NCBI RefSeq assembly: GCF_001401805.1
Contig: NZ_LKDW01000026.1
Span: forward strand, 1 to 64,000
DNA: 64,000 nucleotides
DNA from: Pseudoalteromonas sp. P1-25
Lineage (GTDB): Bacteria > Pseudomonadota > Gammaproteobacteria > Enterobacterales > Alteromonadaceae
Reading direction: 5' to 3'
Below, in pieces: positions 8,486 to 19,277 of the stretch (the first letter of the stretch is position 1; every line of letters starts with the position of its first letter). The position numbers and the translations under genes were made by a program. The notes below the pieces were generated by a model that had not been told where the DNA came from, searched no databases, and saw only the letters and a program-made list of their open reading frames with translations.

Positions 8486-8514
8486 CTTGAAGTTACTCCA
8501 CCTCACCCCATATT
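8486..8514 (+). promoter_or_regulatory. Sigma-32 heat-shock promoter of htpG
   Basis: CTTGAA (8486-8491), a 14-nt spacer and CCCCATATT (8506-8514) match the RpoH consensus (CTTGAA, 13-17 nt, CCCCATNT) essentially perfectly. The first htpG codon is 41 bp further on. Confidence 0.88.
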
Positions 8515-8555
8515 AAGTGCATAACGCAGACACTTTGCTAATTGGAGATACATAA

Positions 8556-10469
8556 ATGACTGCAGCACAAAAAGAAACATTAGGCTTTCAAACAGAAGTA
8601 AAACAACTATTAAACTTAATGATTCATTCGTTATATTCGAATAAAGAAATATTTTTACGTGAACTTGTATCAAATGCATCAGACGCTGCCGATAAGCTAC
8701 GCTTTTTAGCGCTTTCTAATGGTGACCTTTACCAAGGTGATGCCGATTTACATGTACGTATTAGCGCAGATAAAGAAGCGAACACAATTACCATTTCTGA
8801 TAATGGTATTGGTATGACGCGTGAAGAAGTGATTAGCTCTTTAGGCACTATTGCTAAGTCGGGTACTGCTGAGTTTTTCAAAAACTTAACCGGTGACCAA
8901 AGCAAAGACTCTCAATTAATTGGTCAATTTGGTGTTGGTTTTTATTCAGCCTTTATTGTGGCTGATGAAGTGACAGTACGCACGCGTAAAGCAGGTGAAA
9001 CACAAGCGTACGAGTGGCAGTCACAAGGTGAAGGTGAGTACACGTTACAAGAAATTGAAAAAGAAGGGCGTGGTACGGATATTATTTTACACCTGCGTGA
9101 AGAAGAAAAAGAATACGCGGATGAATACCGACTGCGTAGCATCGTTACTAAATACTCAGATCACATCTCTACACCTGTACAAATGTATAAAGCAGAAGTG
9201 CCTGAGTCTGAAGGCGAAGATGGCGAAAAAATCCCAGCCGTTCCAGGTGAGTGGGAAAGCATTAACCGTGCAACCGCTTTATGGACACGTGATAAGTCAG
9301 AGGTTTCTGATGAAGAATACAAAGAGTTTTACAAGCATGTAAGCCATGATTGGGAAGAGCCGTTAAACTGGGCGCACAATAAAGTTGAAGGTAAAACTGA
9401 GTACACAAGCTTATTGTACATCCCTAAAAAAGCGCCGTTCGATTTATGGAACCGTGAGCGCCAAAGTGGCTTAAAACTGTATGTTCAACGTGTTTTCATT
9501 ATGGATGACGCTGAGCAGTTTATGCCAAGTTACCTGCGCTTTGTAAAAGGCTTACTTGATTCAAACGATTTACCGCTAAATGTATCGCGCGAAATTTTAC
9601 AAGATAACAAAGTAACGCAAGCTATACGCAAAGGGTGTACGTCTCGTATTTTAAAAATGCTAGAGCGCATGGCTAAAAACAAAGCCGAAGACTATCAAAC
9701 ATTTTGGAACGAGTTTGGCCAAGTAATCAAAGAAGGCCCAGCAGAAGATACAGCAAATAAAGAAGCCATTGCTAAATTACTACGCTTCTCATCTACGCAT
9801 ACCGACTCAGAAACACAAGATGTATCGCTTGAGCAATACATTGAGCGCATGAACGATGAGCAAGATAAAATTTACTACGTAGTTGCTGATTCGTTTACTG
9901 CCGCTAAAAACTCTCCGCACTTAGAAATCTTCCGCAAAAAAGGCATCGAAGTATTATTACTAAGTGACCGTGTTGATGAGTGGATGATGAGCCACTTAAC
10001 TGAATTTAACGAAAAATCGTTCCAGTCAATCACCCGTGGCGACCTTGATTTGGGTAAGCTTGACGACGAAGAAACGAAGAAAGCGCAAGAAGAGTCTGAA
10101 AAAGAAGTAGAAGGCTTAATTGAGCGCATTAAAACAGCGCTAGGCGAAGAAGTTAAGGAAGTACGCTTTACGCATCGTTTAACAGATTCTCCTGCCTGTG
10201 TTGTGAGCGATGAGAACGACATGAGCTCGCAAATGCAAAAGCTTATGGAGTCAGTAGGCCAACCTGTACCAGAGGCCAAGCCAGTGTTTGAGCTTAACCC
10301 TGAGCACCAGTTAGTTAAGCACTTAAACGATGAGCAAGACGAAGATAAGTTTGCACAGTGGTCTCATGTATTACTAGACCAAGCTTTACTTGCTGAACGT
10401 GGCACATTAAAAGACCCTACCGGTTTTGTAACACGTTTAAACAAATTAATGCTTGATTTGAATAAGTAA
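8556..10469 (+). CDS. htpG: Molecular chaperone HtpG (Hsp90)
   Basis: Cytosolic ATP-dependent Hsp90 chaperone, 637 residues, full length. The GHKL ATP site is visible in order: [21 protein letters not shown] and [11 protein letters not shown] within the first 130 residues, followed by the middle and C-terminal dimerisation domains. TTGGAGA before the ATG is the ribosome binding site. Heat-shock control is supported by the sigma-32 promoter at 8486. It appears monocistronic, with a terminator at 10523. Confidence 0.98.
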   Translation: MTAAQKETLGFQTEVKQLLNLMIHSLYSNKEIFLRELVSNASDAADKLRFLALSNGDLYQGDADLHVRISADKEANTITISDNGIGMTREEVISSLGTIAKSGTAEFFKNLTGDQSKDSQLIGQFGVGFYSAFIVADEVTVRTRKAGETQAYEWQSQGEGEYTLQEIEKEGRGTDIILHLREEEKEYADEYRLRSIVTKYSDHISTPVQMYKAEVPESEGEDGEKIPAVPGEWESINRATALWTRDKSEVSDEEYKEFYKHVSHDWEEPLNWAHNKVEGKTEYTSLLYIPKKAPFDLWNRERQSGLKLYVQRVFIMDDAEQFMPSYLRFVKGLLDSNDLPLNVSREILQDNKVTQAIRKGCTSRILKMLERMAKNKAEDYQTFWNEFGQVIKEGPAEDTANKEAIAKLLRFSSTHTDSETQDVSLEQYIERMNDEQDKIYYVVADSFTAAKNSPHLEIFRKKGIEVLLLSDRVDEWMMSHLTEFNEKSFQSITRGDLDLGKLDDEETKKAQEESEKEVEGLIERIKTALGEEVKEVRFTHRLTDSPACVVSDENDMSSQMQKLMESVGQPVPEAKPVFELNPEHQLVKHLNDEQDEDKFAQWSHVLLDQALLAERGTLKDPTGFVTRLNKLMLDLNK

Positions 10470-10522
10470 GGCTAACAGGCTCTTTTAAATGCTAAAATAG
10501 CTTAAAAGATAACCATAATTAT

Positions 10523-10548
10523 AAAGGAAGCGTATGCTTCCTTTTTTT
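10523..10548 (+). terminator. Terminator after htpG
   Basis: AAAGGAAGC (10523-10531) pairs with GCTTCCTTT (10536-10544), loop GTAT, within a run of seven T. Confidence 0.85.
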
Positions 10549-10628
10549 ATGCGATCTAAAGTAGGTAATTAGTATAAGTTGCTTGAGTATCTGCAGCGCT
10601 TGTGGAAGAATTCAGGCTTTAAAAATAA

Positions 10629-11297
<669 letters not shown>

Positions 11298-11323
11298 TAT
11301 AATCTAAACACAGCTTAGGTATT

Positions 11324-11351
11324 AAAAAACCGCCCTCAGGCGGTTTTTTTG
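11324..11351. terminator. Bidirectional terminator between adk and tpx
   Basis: AAAAAACCGCC (11324-11334) and GGCGGTTTTTT pair across a CTCA loop, with T runs on both strands. It can end adk rightward and the convergent thiol peroxidase gene leftward. Confidence 0.88.
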
Positions 11352-11404
11352 TATTTATTAGCTTTTAACAATTTTAAATTAAACCATTTGGTAAAACTTA
11401 GTAC

Positions 11405-11992
11405 CTACAACGCTTTTAACTTTTCTATTACTGGGTCGTAGCTTGGCTCGGTTGATAAATTAGGCACGAGTTGTTTGTATATCACTGTGTGGCTCTTATC
11501 TAAAATAAATACGGCGCGGGTAAGCAGGCCCATATCTTTTATAATTAAGCCATATTTTTGGCCAAAGTCTCGCCATACAGAGTCAGAAAGGGTTGTTACT
11601 TTGTCGATGTTTTCAGCATTACAAAAGCGTTTTTGAGCAAAAGGTAAATCGGCGCTAATTGTCAGCATCGCAACAGCAGGAAATTGCGTTGCCACTTTTT
11701 CGTTGAAATGCTTTGTTTGTAAGCTACAAATACCTGTATCTAAACTTGGTACCACGCTAATCAATACTGCTTGCCCTTTATAATCATCAAGATTTACAGG
11801 AGCAAAACCACCATCAACTACTTTAAAATTTGGCGCATTATCACCTACACTTACACCTTTACCTAACAAGGTGACAGGTTTACCCTGAGCAGAGACCTTA
11901 CCTGCATCAAGCGTGTTTTCGGGGTACTGTGATGCGTGCCCAACTGAGCTTAAAGCAAGCGTGCTTAGTGCAAAAATAAGAGAGCGTACCAT
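11405..11992 (-). CDS. Exported thiol peroxidase (Tpx family)
   Basis: A 195-residue atypical 2-Cys peroxiredoxin that reduces hydroperoxides. The core shows VPSLDTGICSLQT with the peroxidatic Cys at 89 and the resolving Cys at 124 (KRFC), spaced 35 residues apart as in Tpx. Unlike E. coli Tpx it begins with a signal-like segment: MVRSLIFALSTLALSSVGHA with a likely cleavage at HA-S near residue 20. The mature enzyme would therefore act in the periplasm. The Pro usually before this Cys (DTPVC) is Gly here. Convergent with adk; no operon partner. Confidence 0.9.
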   Translation of the reverse strand: MVRSLIFALSTLALSSVGHASQYPENTLDAGKVSAQGKPVTLLGKGVSVGDNAPNFKVVDGGFAPVNLDDYKGQAVLISVVPSLDTGICSLQTKHFNEKVATQFPAVAMLTISADLPFAQKRFCNAENIDKVTTLSDSVWRDFGQKYGLIIKDMGLLTRAVFILDKSHTVIYKQLVPNLSTEPSYDPVIEKLKAL

Positions 11993-12208
11993 AGGTTATT
12001 TCCTTTTAAATTAACGCAATAGGTTTGAGTGTATTATACTGAATATCACTAACCAAGCGATTAAATATCACTGTAAAAGTAATAATAAGTTCTGTGATAT
12101 ATAAATTGTAAACTCGAAGAACTTTTATTAACATGTAGTTACAAAATGTATCTTTAATAAAGTCATAAGGCCTATTGACAACATTGGGTTAAATAATAGA
12201 GAGATAGT

Positions 12209-13213
12209 ATGTCAACATCCGTATTAATATGTGACGACTCAAAATTAGCGAGGCGCCAGCTAGCTCGCTCTTTACCAGATGACTGGGATATTAAAGTAGA
12301 GTTTGCTCAAGATGGTGTTGATTGCATCAAAAAACTAAAAATAATCGAGCCCGAAATACTTTTTCTTGATTTAAACATGCCTGAAATGGACGGGTACGAA
12401 GTCCTTATGGCCATGAAAGAGCAAGGTCTTAATATCCTAACCGTGGTGGTATCTGGCGATATTCAGCCAAATGCGCACCAACGTGTTTTAGAGTTAGGGG
12501 CTATTGATTTTATCCAAAAGCCTTGCTCAGCTGAAAAGCTCGCAGATATTATTGAGCACCACGGTATTAAAGATAAAGCCATGCGCGAACGACTCGCCCA
12601 CTCTTTGGGTGAGCAAGTAGACCCAGATGTGCGCGATATATACCAAGAGCTTACAAATGTTGCTATGGGTCAAGCGGGGGATTTGCTTGCACGGCTTTTA
12701 AACGTGTTTGTAGAGCTGCCGATTCCGAATGTGAATGTGCTTGAAGTTAATGAGCTAGACATGGCGTTGCAGTCTATTGACAACAACGCAGCTACCTCGG
12801 GCGTTTGCCAAGGCTTTATTGGCGGTGGCGTATCTGGCGAGGCGTTGCTTTTACTAAATGACTCAAGCTTTAAAGAAATTGCGTCATTAATGAATTACGA
12901 TGGTGAGCTTAACGACAAGGTTGAACTTGAGCTGCTTATGGATATTAGTAATATTCTAATAGGCTCAATTTTAACGGGGCTCTCTAAACAGCTTGATATG
13001 TCTTTTAGTCAAGGCCACCCCATTGTACTTGGCCAGCATCGCGATGTATCAGAGTTGGTTAAATCGAATAAATCTCGTTGGCAAAGAACTTTAGCAATAG
13101 AGATAAGCTACGGCATCGAAAACCACGATATTAACTGTGACCTTATGCTGTTATTTACCGAAGATTCACTGAAGACTTTGAAATACAAAGTTGCTTACCT
13201 ATTAGAAGACTAA
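12209..13213 (+). CDS. Receiver domain fused to a CheC-type phosphatase domain
   Basis: A 334-residue response regulator. Residues 1-120 are a receiver domain with acidic residues D9/D10, phospho-acceptor D54 (FLDLNMPEMDG), the switch Ser in VVVSGD and Lys in FIQKP. Residues about 135-330 resemble CheC/CheX phosphatases, with two active-site-like motifs, ELTNVAMG and DISNILIG, in the expected spacing. CheC-type domains dephosphorylate CheY-like receivers, so this protein may control its own lifetime or that of another regulator. The downstream GGDEF gene starts 3 bp after its stop, implying one functional pair. Domain call from motifs; partner kinase not present in the window. Confidence 0.8.
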   Translation: MSTSVLICDDSKLARRQLARSLPDDWDIKVEFAQDGVDCIKKLKIIEPEILFLDLNMPEMDGYEVLMAMKEQGLNILTVVVSGDIQPNAHQRVLELGAIDFIQKPCSAEKLADIIEHHGIKDKAMRERLAHSLGEQVDPDVRDIYQELTNVAMGQAGDLLARLLNVFVELPIPNVNVLEVNELDMALQSIDNNAATSGVCQGFIGGGVSGEALLLLNDSSFKEIASLMNYDGELNDKVELELLMDISNILIGSILTGLSKQLDMSFSQGHPIVLGQHRDVSELVKSNKSRWQRTLAIEISYGIENHDINCDLMLLFTEDSLKTLKYKVAYLLED

Positions 13214-13216
13214 GTT

Positions 13217-14188
13217 ATGGCCGCTGATTTAGAAATGAATGAAATCCATTGGTTAATGGATATGTTTAACACAGTCGATGTGGGCCTGGTTGTACTGGAT
13301 AGAGACTATAAAGTGTGCGTATGGAATGGCTTTATGGAAAACCATTCGGGGCTATTGCCCAGCGCTGTAAAGGACAAAGATTTATTTGATTTATTCCCCT
13401 CAATTGACGAAAAATGGTTTAGAAGTAAATCAGAGTCTGTATTTGTACTTAAAAACCGCTCGTTTACTATTTGGGAGCAGCAACCTTACATTTTCCGTTT
13501 TAAAAATTATCGGCCAATTACTGGTAAAGCGGATTACATGTACCAAAACGCGACTTTTATTCCACTTACCAACACATTGGGCGAAGTAAGCCATATTTGT
13601 ATTATTATTTACGATGTTACCGATGTGGCAGTAAATAAAAAAGAATTGGAAGATTTAAACAAGCGTTTAGAACAAGTCAGCCAAACTGATAGCCTAACGC
13701 AACTGTATAATCGCGGGCATTGGGAAAGCACGCTGCACCAAGAGTTTTTGCGCGTTAAGCGCAGTGGTGGTAGCAGCACACTGTTAATGTTCGATATCGA
13801 CCATTTTAAAAAAATTAATGATGAGCATGGTCATAGCTGTGGTGATGAGGCGCTTCGCCACCTTTCAGATTTGCTTCGAACGACGCTTCGCGAAACCGAC
13901 ATAGCAGGACGATATGGTGGGGAGGAGTTTGTTGTTACTTTACTTGATACCGACAAACAAGGCGCAGCAACATTTGCTGAGCGCTTAAGAGCACTGATAG
14001 AGGCCAACCCTTTTGTTTATAAGCATACAAAAATAGAGATGACAGTGAGTGTTGGCTTTGCAGGCAATAGCCCAGAGTTTGCAAAGCATGAACGTTGGAT
14101 TGAAGCTGCGGATAAAGCGTTGTATTACTCAAAAGAGCATGGTCGTAATAGAGTAACTGATTTTGAGGATATAAAAAATGACGCATAA
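13217..14188 (+). CDS. PAS-GGDEF diguanylate cyclase
   Basis: A 323-residue cytosolic protein. Residues about 8-130 form a PAS sensor domain (starting DMFNTVDVGLVVLDRDYKV), followed by a short coiled linker and a GGDEF domain with DSLTQLYNRGHW, DIDHFKKINDEHGH and the active-site GGEEF. It should make cyclic di-GMP from two GTP. No membrane segments are visible. It is translationally close to the receiver-CheC gene (3-bp gap), which probably couples phosphorylation input to cyclic di-GMP output. The PAS ligand is unknown. Confidence 0.93.
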   Translation: MAADLEMNEIHWLMDMFNTVDVGLVVLDRDYKVCVWNGFMENHSGLLPSAVKDKDLFDLFPSIDEKWFRSKSESVFVLKNRSFTIWEQQPYIFRFKNYRPITGKADYMYQNATFIPLTNTLGEVSHICIIIYDVTDVAVNKKELEDLNKRLEQVSQTDSLTQLYNRGHWESTLHQEFLRVKRSGGSSTLLMFDIDHFKKINDEHGHSCGDEALRHLSDLLRTTLRETDIAGRYGGEEFVVTLLDTDKQGAATFAERLRALIEANPFVYKHTKIEMTVSVGFAGNSPEFAKHERWIEAADKALYYSKEHGRNRVTDFEDIKNDA

Positions 14189-14203
14189 GCGTCATTTTTA
14201 TTA
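14175..14203 (+). terminator. Terminator overlapping the end of the GGDEF gene
   Basis: AAAATGACGC (14175-14184) pairs with GCGTCATTTT (14189-14198) across ATAA, then T. The stop codon lies in the loop and descending stem. Confidence 0.8.
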
Positions 14204-14303
14204 TGTGCTATTAAAATAATGCTACGTGAGTAATACTTAGCTCTGCGAGCTTACGCTGTTTTTATGCCCACAAATGCTAATGACTTTTGCTTTTCCACCT
14301 TAC

Positions 14304-15818
14304 TTACTCTGAAATATGGCGTGTGTCATCAGCAGGGCATTGGCCAAGCGTAGAGACATCGCCGCTACTTGTCTCTTGCTGTAGTTGCACCTTAAATCCC
14401 CATAACCTGTAAAGGTGTTTTAGCACCTCTTTGTGGGAGTTCGCGAGGGGGATATTATTGTGGGGGACATAGCGCAACGTTAAAGAGCGATCGCCTCTAA
14501 TATCAACATTATACACTTGAATGTTAGGTTCGTGATTACTCAAATTATACTGCGCTGAAAGCGCTTCGCGTACAGCCCGATAGCCGCTATCGTCATGAAT
14601 TGCGCCTATTTCAAGATGTGGGTTACGGCTATGATCGACAATAGTAAATAACTTAAAGTCACGTATTAGCTTAGGTGATAAAAATTGGCTTATGAAGCTT
14701 TCATCTTTAAAATTTTCCATCGCAAAATGCAGAGTGTCAAGCCAATCAGTCCCTGCATACTCAGGAAACCAGCGTCTGTCCTCATCTGTTGGGTTTTCGC
14801 AAATACGGCGAATATCCACCATCATATTAAAGCCTAGGGCATAGGGGTTTATACCTGAATAGTAATTGCTGTTATAAGGTGGCTGATAAACCACGTTGGT
14901 ATGACTTTGCAAAAACTCCATCATGAATGAGTCGGTTAACTTACCCTCATCATATAAGTGATTTAAAATAGTGTAATGCCAAAAGGTTGCCCACCCTTCG
15001 TTCATTACTTGGGTTTGTTTTTGTGGATAAAAATATTGCGATATTTTTCGAACAATACGTATTACTTCTCGCTGCCAAGACTCTAATAGTGGCGCATTTT
15101 TCTCGATGAAATATAAGATATTTTCTTGCGGCTCTTGGGGAAAGTGTCTTTCTTGCTTTTTAGCTTCCTGTTGTTGCTTAGGGATAGTACGCCATAGCTC
15201 GTTTACTTGTGATTGCATGTAATCTTCACGCTCTTTTTGACGCTTTTGCTCTTCAAAAAGGGATATTTGCTGCGGGCGTTTGTATCTATCTACACCATAA
15301 TTCATCAATGCGTGACACGAATCAATCAAGTTTTCTACTTGAGTAATGCCATATTTTTCCTCACAACGGCTAATGTAATTTTTAGCAAACACTAAGTAAT
15401 CTATGATGGAATCGGCGTCAGTCCATGTTTTAAATAAGTAGTTCCCTTTAAAAAATGAATTATGGCCATAACAGGCATGCGCCATAACCAAAGCCTGCAT
15501 GGGAAGTGTGTTTTCTTCCATTAAATAAGCAATACAGGGATTTGAATTAATAACAATTTCGTAAGCCAGCCCCATTTGCCCACGTTTATAATTTTGTTCT
15601 GTTTGAATAAATTTTTTACCATATGACCAATGGCTGTATCCTATTGGCATGCCAACGCTTGAATACGCATCCATCATTTGTTCTGCTGTAATGACTTCGA
15701 TTTGATTAGGGTAAGTGTCTAATCGGTAATGGGTGGCAACGCGGGCTATTTCAGTTTGGTATTGCTCAAGCAATTCAAAGGTCCAGTCTGGACCATCACT
15801 AATTCGTTCATTACTCAT
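14304..15818 (-). CDS. SpoVR family protein (YcgB-like)
   Basis: A 504-residue SpoVR family protein, matching the length of E. coli YcgB. Recognisable stretches are DWTFELLEQYQTEIARVA at the N-terminus, MAHACYGHNSFFKGNYLFK and NEGWATFWHYTILNHLYDEG, with conserved His and Glu. The biochemical function of the family is not established; in enterobacteria it belongs to the RpoS-linked yeaGH-ycgB set. Here it is the third gene after prkA and yeaH, 17 bp behind yeaH, so it is co-transcribed with them. No signal peptide. Confidence 0.93.
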   Translation of the reverse strand: MSNERISDGPDWTFELLEQYQTEIARVATHYRLDTYPNQIEVITAEQMMDAYSSVGMPIGYSHWSYGKKFIQTEQNYKRGQMGLAYEIVINSNPCIAYLMEENTLPMQALVMAHACYGHNSFFKGNYLFKTWTDADSIIDYLVFAKNYISRCEEKYGITQVENLIDSCHALMNYGVDRYKRPQQISLFEEQKRQKEREDYMQSQVNELWRTIPKQQQEAKKQERHFPQEPQENILYFIEKNAPLLESWQREVIRIVRKISQYFYPQKQTQVMNEGWATFWHYTILNHLYDEGKLTDSFMMEFLQSHTNVVYQPPYNSNYYSGINPYALGFNMMVDIRRICENPTDEDRRWFPEYAGTDWLDTLHFAMENFKDESFISQFLSPKLIRDFKLFTIVDHSRNPHLEIGAIHDDSGYRAVREALSAQYNLSNHEPNIQVYNVDIRGDRSLTLRYVPHNNIPLANSHKEVLKHLYRLWGFKVQLQQETSSGDVSTLGQCPADDTRHISE

Positions 15819-15835
15819 CGTAAACCTCGTTTAGG

Positions 15836-17119
15836 CTAAGCAGCGCCTTGTTGTTGACGATTTTTTTTAAAGAGCTCCCTAAATATAGGGTAAATATCTT
15901 CAACACTTTGTATATGTTGTATAGCAAAGTTGCTATGAGTGTGGGTTATGTTTTGGTATTCGCGCCATAAGCTTTGATGCGCACGCGTGGTAATTTCTAT
16001 ATAAGCAAAGTAACGAACGGCGCTAAGTAGCTTATTGCGTAATATTTCTGCGCAGTGGGGGGTATCGTCTGCCCAGTTATCGCCATCGGATGCTTGCGCC
16101 GCGTATATGTTCCACTGCTCTGAATCATAACGCTCTTTTATTATATCGTTCATTAGTTTAAGGGCACTGGAGACAATAGTGCCACCTGTTTCCTGAGAAT
16201 AAAAGAACTCTTGTTCGTCGACCTCTTTAGCTTGTGTATGGTGACGTATATACACGACCTCAATGTCTTTATAACTACGGGTCAAAAATTGATACAGCAA
16301 AATATAAAAACGCTTTGCCATGTCTTTTGTGGCCTGATCCATCGAGCCTGATACATCCATAATACAAAACATAACGGCTTTGCTGGTGGGGTGGGGGCGT
16401 TTTTCATAATTACGAAAACGTAAGTCGTAGTTATCGATAAAAGGTACGGATTTTATTTGCTGTTTGAGTTGATCAATTTCCTCTTGCAATAATGCTACGA
16501 TAGCTTGGTCGCTGGCGGCTTGCTCAAGTTCCATCGCGAGTTGACCTTCAAGCTCAGCTAAGCGCCTTTTTTTACCCGCACTCATAGCGACTCTCCTGGC
16601 GAGTGAGCCCTGTAATGAGCGTACTATATCAATATTACTGGGCATACCATCGCTACAAAAACCAGCCCGATGAGTTTTCATTTGTACAAGCTTATCTAGC
16701 TGGTTTTCTTGTAAGTTGGGCAGCGCTAAGTCTTCAAAGAGCAAATCAAAGTATTCATCTTTAGAAATAGAAAACACAAAGTCATCTTGGCCTTCGCCTG
16801 AATCACTTGCATCGCCATCGCCTGCACCACCACCTTGGCCGCCTTTGGGGCGCTCAATTTTGTCACCTGTAGAGAATTGATCGTTGCCAGGGTGAATTTG
16901 TTCTCTGTCGCCCCCTTTACCTTGGTGAAAAATGGGCTCGCTAATATCTCGTTGCGGGATAGATATACTCTCCCCTGAACTAGAGTCGGTAACGCTACGT
17001 TTATTAACCGCATCAGATACGGCTTCTTTTATTTGCTTTTTATAGCGCCTAATAAAGCGCTGGCGGTTAAGCGTGCTTTTATTTTTACCATTTAAACGTC
17101 TATCTATAAAATGCGCCAT
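15836..17119 (-). CDS. yeaH: YeaH/YhbH family protein (DUF444, VWA-like)
   Basis: A 427-residue DUF444 protein with a lysine/arginine-rich start ([19 protein letters not shown]), a Gly-rich acidic linker around residues 80-110 and a von Willebrand A-like domain with the MIDAS-type motif DVSGSMD. It partners the PrkA kinase in stress and stationary-phase responses. It lies 26 bp after prkA and 17 bp before the SpoVR gene, the conserved three-gene operon. Confidence 0.94.
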   Translation of the reverse strand: MAHFIDRRLNGKNKSTLNRQRFIRRYKKQIKEAVSDAVNKRSVTDSSSGESISIPQRDISEPIFHQGKGGDREQIHPGNDQFSTGDKIERPKGGQGGGAGDGDASDSGEGQDDFVFSISKDEYFDLLFEDLALPNLQENQLDKLVQMKTHRAGFCSDGMPSNIDIVRSLQGSLARRVAMSAGKKRRLAELEGQLAMELEQAASDQAIVALLQEEIDQLKQQIKSVPFIDNYDLRFRNYEKRPHPTSKAVMFCIMDVSGSMDQATKDMAKRFYILLYQFLTRSYKDIEVVYIRHHTQAKEVDEQEFFYSQETGGTIVSSALKLMNDIIKERYDSEQWNIYAAQASDGDNWADDTPHCAEILRNKLLSAVRYFAYIEITTRAHQSLWREYQNITHTHSNFAIQHIQSVEDIYPIFRELFKKNRQQQGAA

Positions 17120-17145
17120 ACTGTTCCCCCTAAACTACATGAAGG

Positions 17146-19068
17146 TTACTGCGATTTTCTAACCCGTAAATACCACTCAGAAAGTAAACGCACTTGTTTT
17201 TGCGTGTAGCCTTTTTCAACCATGCGGTTAACAAAGTCCTCGTGCTTTTGCTGATCCTCTGCTGAGGTTTTAGTATTAAAGGAGATAACAGGGAGAAGAT
17301 CCTCAGTGTTTGAGAACATTTTTTTCTCAATAACCGTGCGCAGTTTTTCGTAGCTTGTCCATAGTGGGTTTTTACCATTATTGTGAGCGCGTGCACGTAA
17401 TACAAAGTTAACTATCTCATTCCTAAAATCTTTGGGGTTAGAAATGCCGGCGGGTTTTTCTATTTTTTCAAGTTCTGCATTTAACGATGCGCGGTCAAAT
17501 AGTTGTCCTGTATCTGGGTCTCTATATTCTTGATCTTGTATCCAAAAATCAGCATAAATTACATAGCGGTCAAAAATATTTTGCCCATACTCAGAGTAAG
17601 ACTCTAAATAAGCGGTTTGGAGTTCTTTGCCAATAAACTCAACATATTGTGGAATTAAATAGCCTTTTAAAAAGCTTAAATAACGCTCTTCCACTTCAGC
17701 GCTAAATTGTTCACGCTCTATTTGTTGTTCCAATACATAAAATAAATGCACTGGATTGGCGGCCACTTCAGTGGTATCAAAATTAAATACGCGTGACAAA
17801 ATTTTAAAAGCAAAACGGGTCGAAAGACCAGTCATACCTTCGTCAACTCCTGCGTAATCACGGTACTCTTGATAAGATTTCGCTTTAGGGTCAGTATCTT
17901 TTAGGGTTTCTCCATCGTATACGCGCATTTTTGAATAAATGCTTGAGTTCTCAGGCTCTTTTAAACGAGAAAGCGTAGTAAATTGTGCCAGTGTTTTTAA
18001 CGTACCTGGTGCACAGGGGGCGCTTGCCAGTTCACTGTGCTGAATGAGTTTGTCGTATATTTTAATTTCCTCGGTAACACGCAAGCAGTAAGGAACTTTT
18101 ACAATATATACCCTATCCAAAAACGCTTCGTTGTTTTTGTTATTTTTAAACGTTTGCCATTCTGACTCATTTGAGTGAGCTAAAATCATGCCGTTAAAGG
18201 GCAGGGCGCTTATGCCCTCTGTACCGTTGTAATTCCCCTCTTGCGTTGCGGTAAGGAGTGGATGCAGCACTTTAATAGGTGCTTTAAACATTTCTACAAA
18301 CTCCATTAAGCCTTGGTTTGCTAAACATAATGAGCCTGAATAAGCGTAAGCGTCTGGGTCGTTTTGAGCAAAGTGCTCAAGCTGACGAATATCTACTTTG
18401 CCTACCAATGCTGAAATATCTTGATTGTTTTCATCACCAGGCTCGGTTTTGGCTATACCAATTTGATTTAAAATAGAAGGGTAGCGCTTTACAACTCTGA
18501 ATTGGCTGATGTCACCATTAAATTCTTTTAGTCGTTTTGCAGCCCATGGCGACATAATGGTTTTTAAATAACGGGGCTTAATACCGTATTCTTTTTCAAG
18601 CACATTTGCATCTTCGAAGGGGTCAAACAAACAAAGCGGGTGGTCGTTTACCGGCGAGCCTTTAATTGAGTATATAGGCACCTGTTGCATTAAGTATTTT
18701 AGTTTTTCAGCGATTGAAGATTTACCTCCCCCTACGGGGCCGAGTAAATAAAGGACTTGTTTGCATTCTTCTAGTCCTTGAGCCGCATGTTTTAAATAAG
18801 AGACAATTTGCTCTATGGCATCTTCCATGCCGTAAAAGTCTTCAAATGCAGGGTAGCGTGCAACAACTCGATTAGAAAACAACCGGCTTAAACGTGCGTC
18901 GGTTGCAGTATCAACCATTTGTGGTTCACCTATTGCCATAAGTAAGCGCTCGGGTGCGCTGGCATAAGCTGATTTATCGTTTTTACAAATTTCTAAAAAT
19001 TCGCTGATGCTGTATTCTTCTTCTTGTGCTGCTTCGTATCGTGCTTGGTAGTGCTCAAAAATAGTCAT
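17146..19068 (-). CDS. prkA: PrkA family serine protein kinase / AAA+ ATPase (YeaG-like)
   Basis: A 640-residue protein with an N-terminal AAA+ domain, Walker A GPVGGGKSS near residue 113, and the C-terminal PrkA domain. E. coli YeaG is the counterpart, of near-identical length; members have been reported to have kinase and, in Bacillus, Lon-like protease activity. It leads the prkA-yeaH-spoVR operon. GGAGG stands 7 nt before the ATG on the minus strand. No promoter is assigned with confidence in the upstream 200 bp. Confidence 0.95.
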   Translation of the reverse strand: MTIFEHYQARYEAAQEEEYSISEFLEICKNDKSAYASAPERLLMAIGEPQMVDTATDARLSRLFSNRVVARYPAFEDFYGMEDAIEQIVSYLKHAAQGLEECKQVLYLLGPVGGGKSSIAEKLKYLMQQVPIYSIKGSPVNDHPLCLFDPFEDANVLEKEYGIKPRYLKTIMSPWAAKRLKEFNGDISQFRVVKRYPSILNQIGIAKTEPGDENNQDISALVGKVDIRQLEHFAQNDPDAYAYSGSLCLANQGLMEFVEMFKAPIKVLHPLLTATQEGNYNGTEGISALPFNGMILAHSNESEWQTFKNNKNNEAFLDRVYIVKVPYCLRVTEEIKIYDKLIQHSELASAPCAPGTLKTLAQFTTLSRLKEPENSSIYSKMRVYDGETLKDTDPKAKSYQEYRDYAGVDEGMTGLSTRFAFKILSRVFNFDTTEVAANPVHLFYVLEQQIEREQFSAEVEERYLSFLKGYLIPQYVEFIGKELQTAYLESYSEYGQNIFDRYVIYADFWIQDQEYRDPDTGQLFDRASLNAELEKIEKPAGISNPKDFRNEIVNFVLRARAHNNGKNPLWTSYEKLRTVIEKKMFSNTEDLLPVISFNTKTSAEDQQKHEDFVNRMVEKGYTQKQVRLLSEWYLRVRKSQ

Positions 19069-19231
19069 AATAACCTCCGAAACCCACTTTAAAAAGGTGC
19101 TTACTTTTTAAAGTCTAGTCTCAGTTTGAAATTTTTGTGCAATAAAATTAAAAATTTAAGTGAAAAAAGATCATGTGGCTAATTTATCAATTTAGCACGT
19201 ATAACGGCGGCTTAAATTTTATAAAGGCATA

Positions 19232-19257
19232 AAAAAAGACGCCGAAGCGCCTTTTTT
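19232..19257 (-). terminator. Terminator after sodB
   Basis: On the minus strand AAAAAAGGCGC and GCGTCTTTTTT form an 11-bp stem with a TTCG tetraloop and a T run. It lies 20 bp past the sodB stop. Confidence 0.85.
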
Positions 19258-19277
19258 AATCAGCCTATAGTGGCTAA

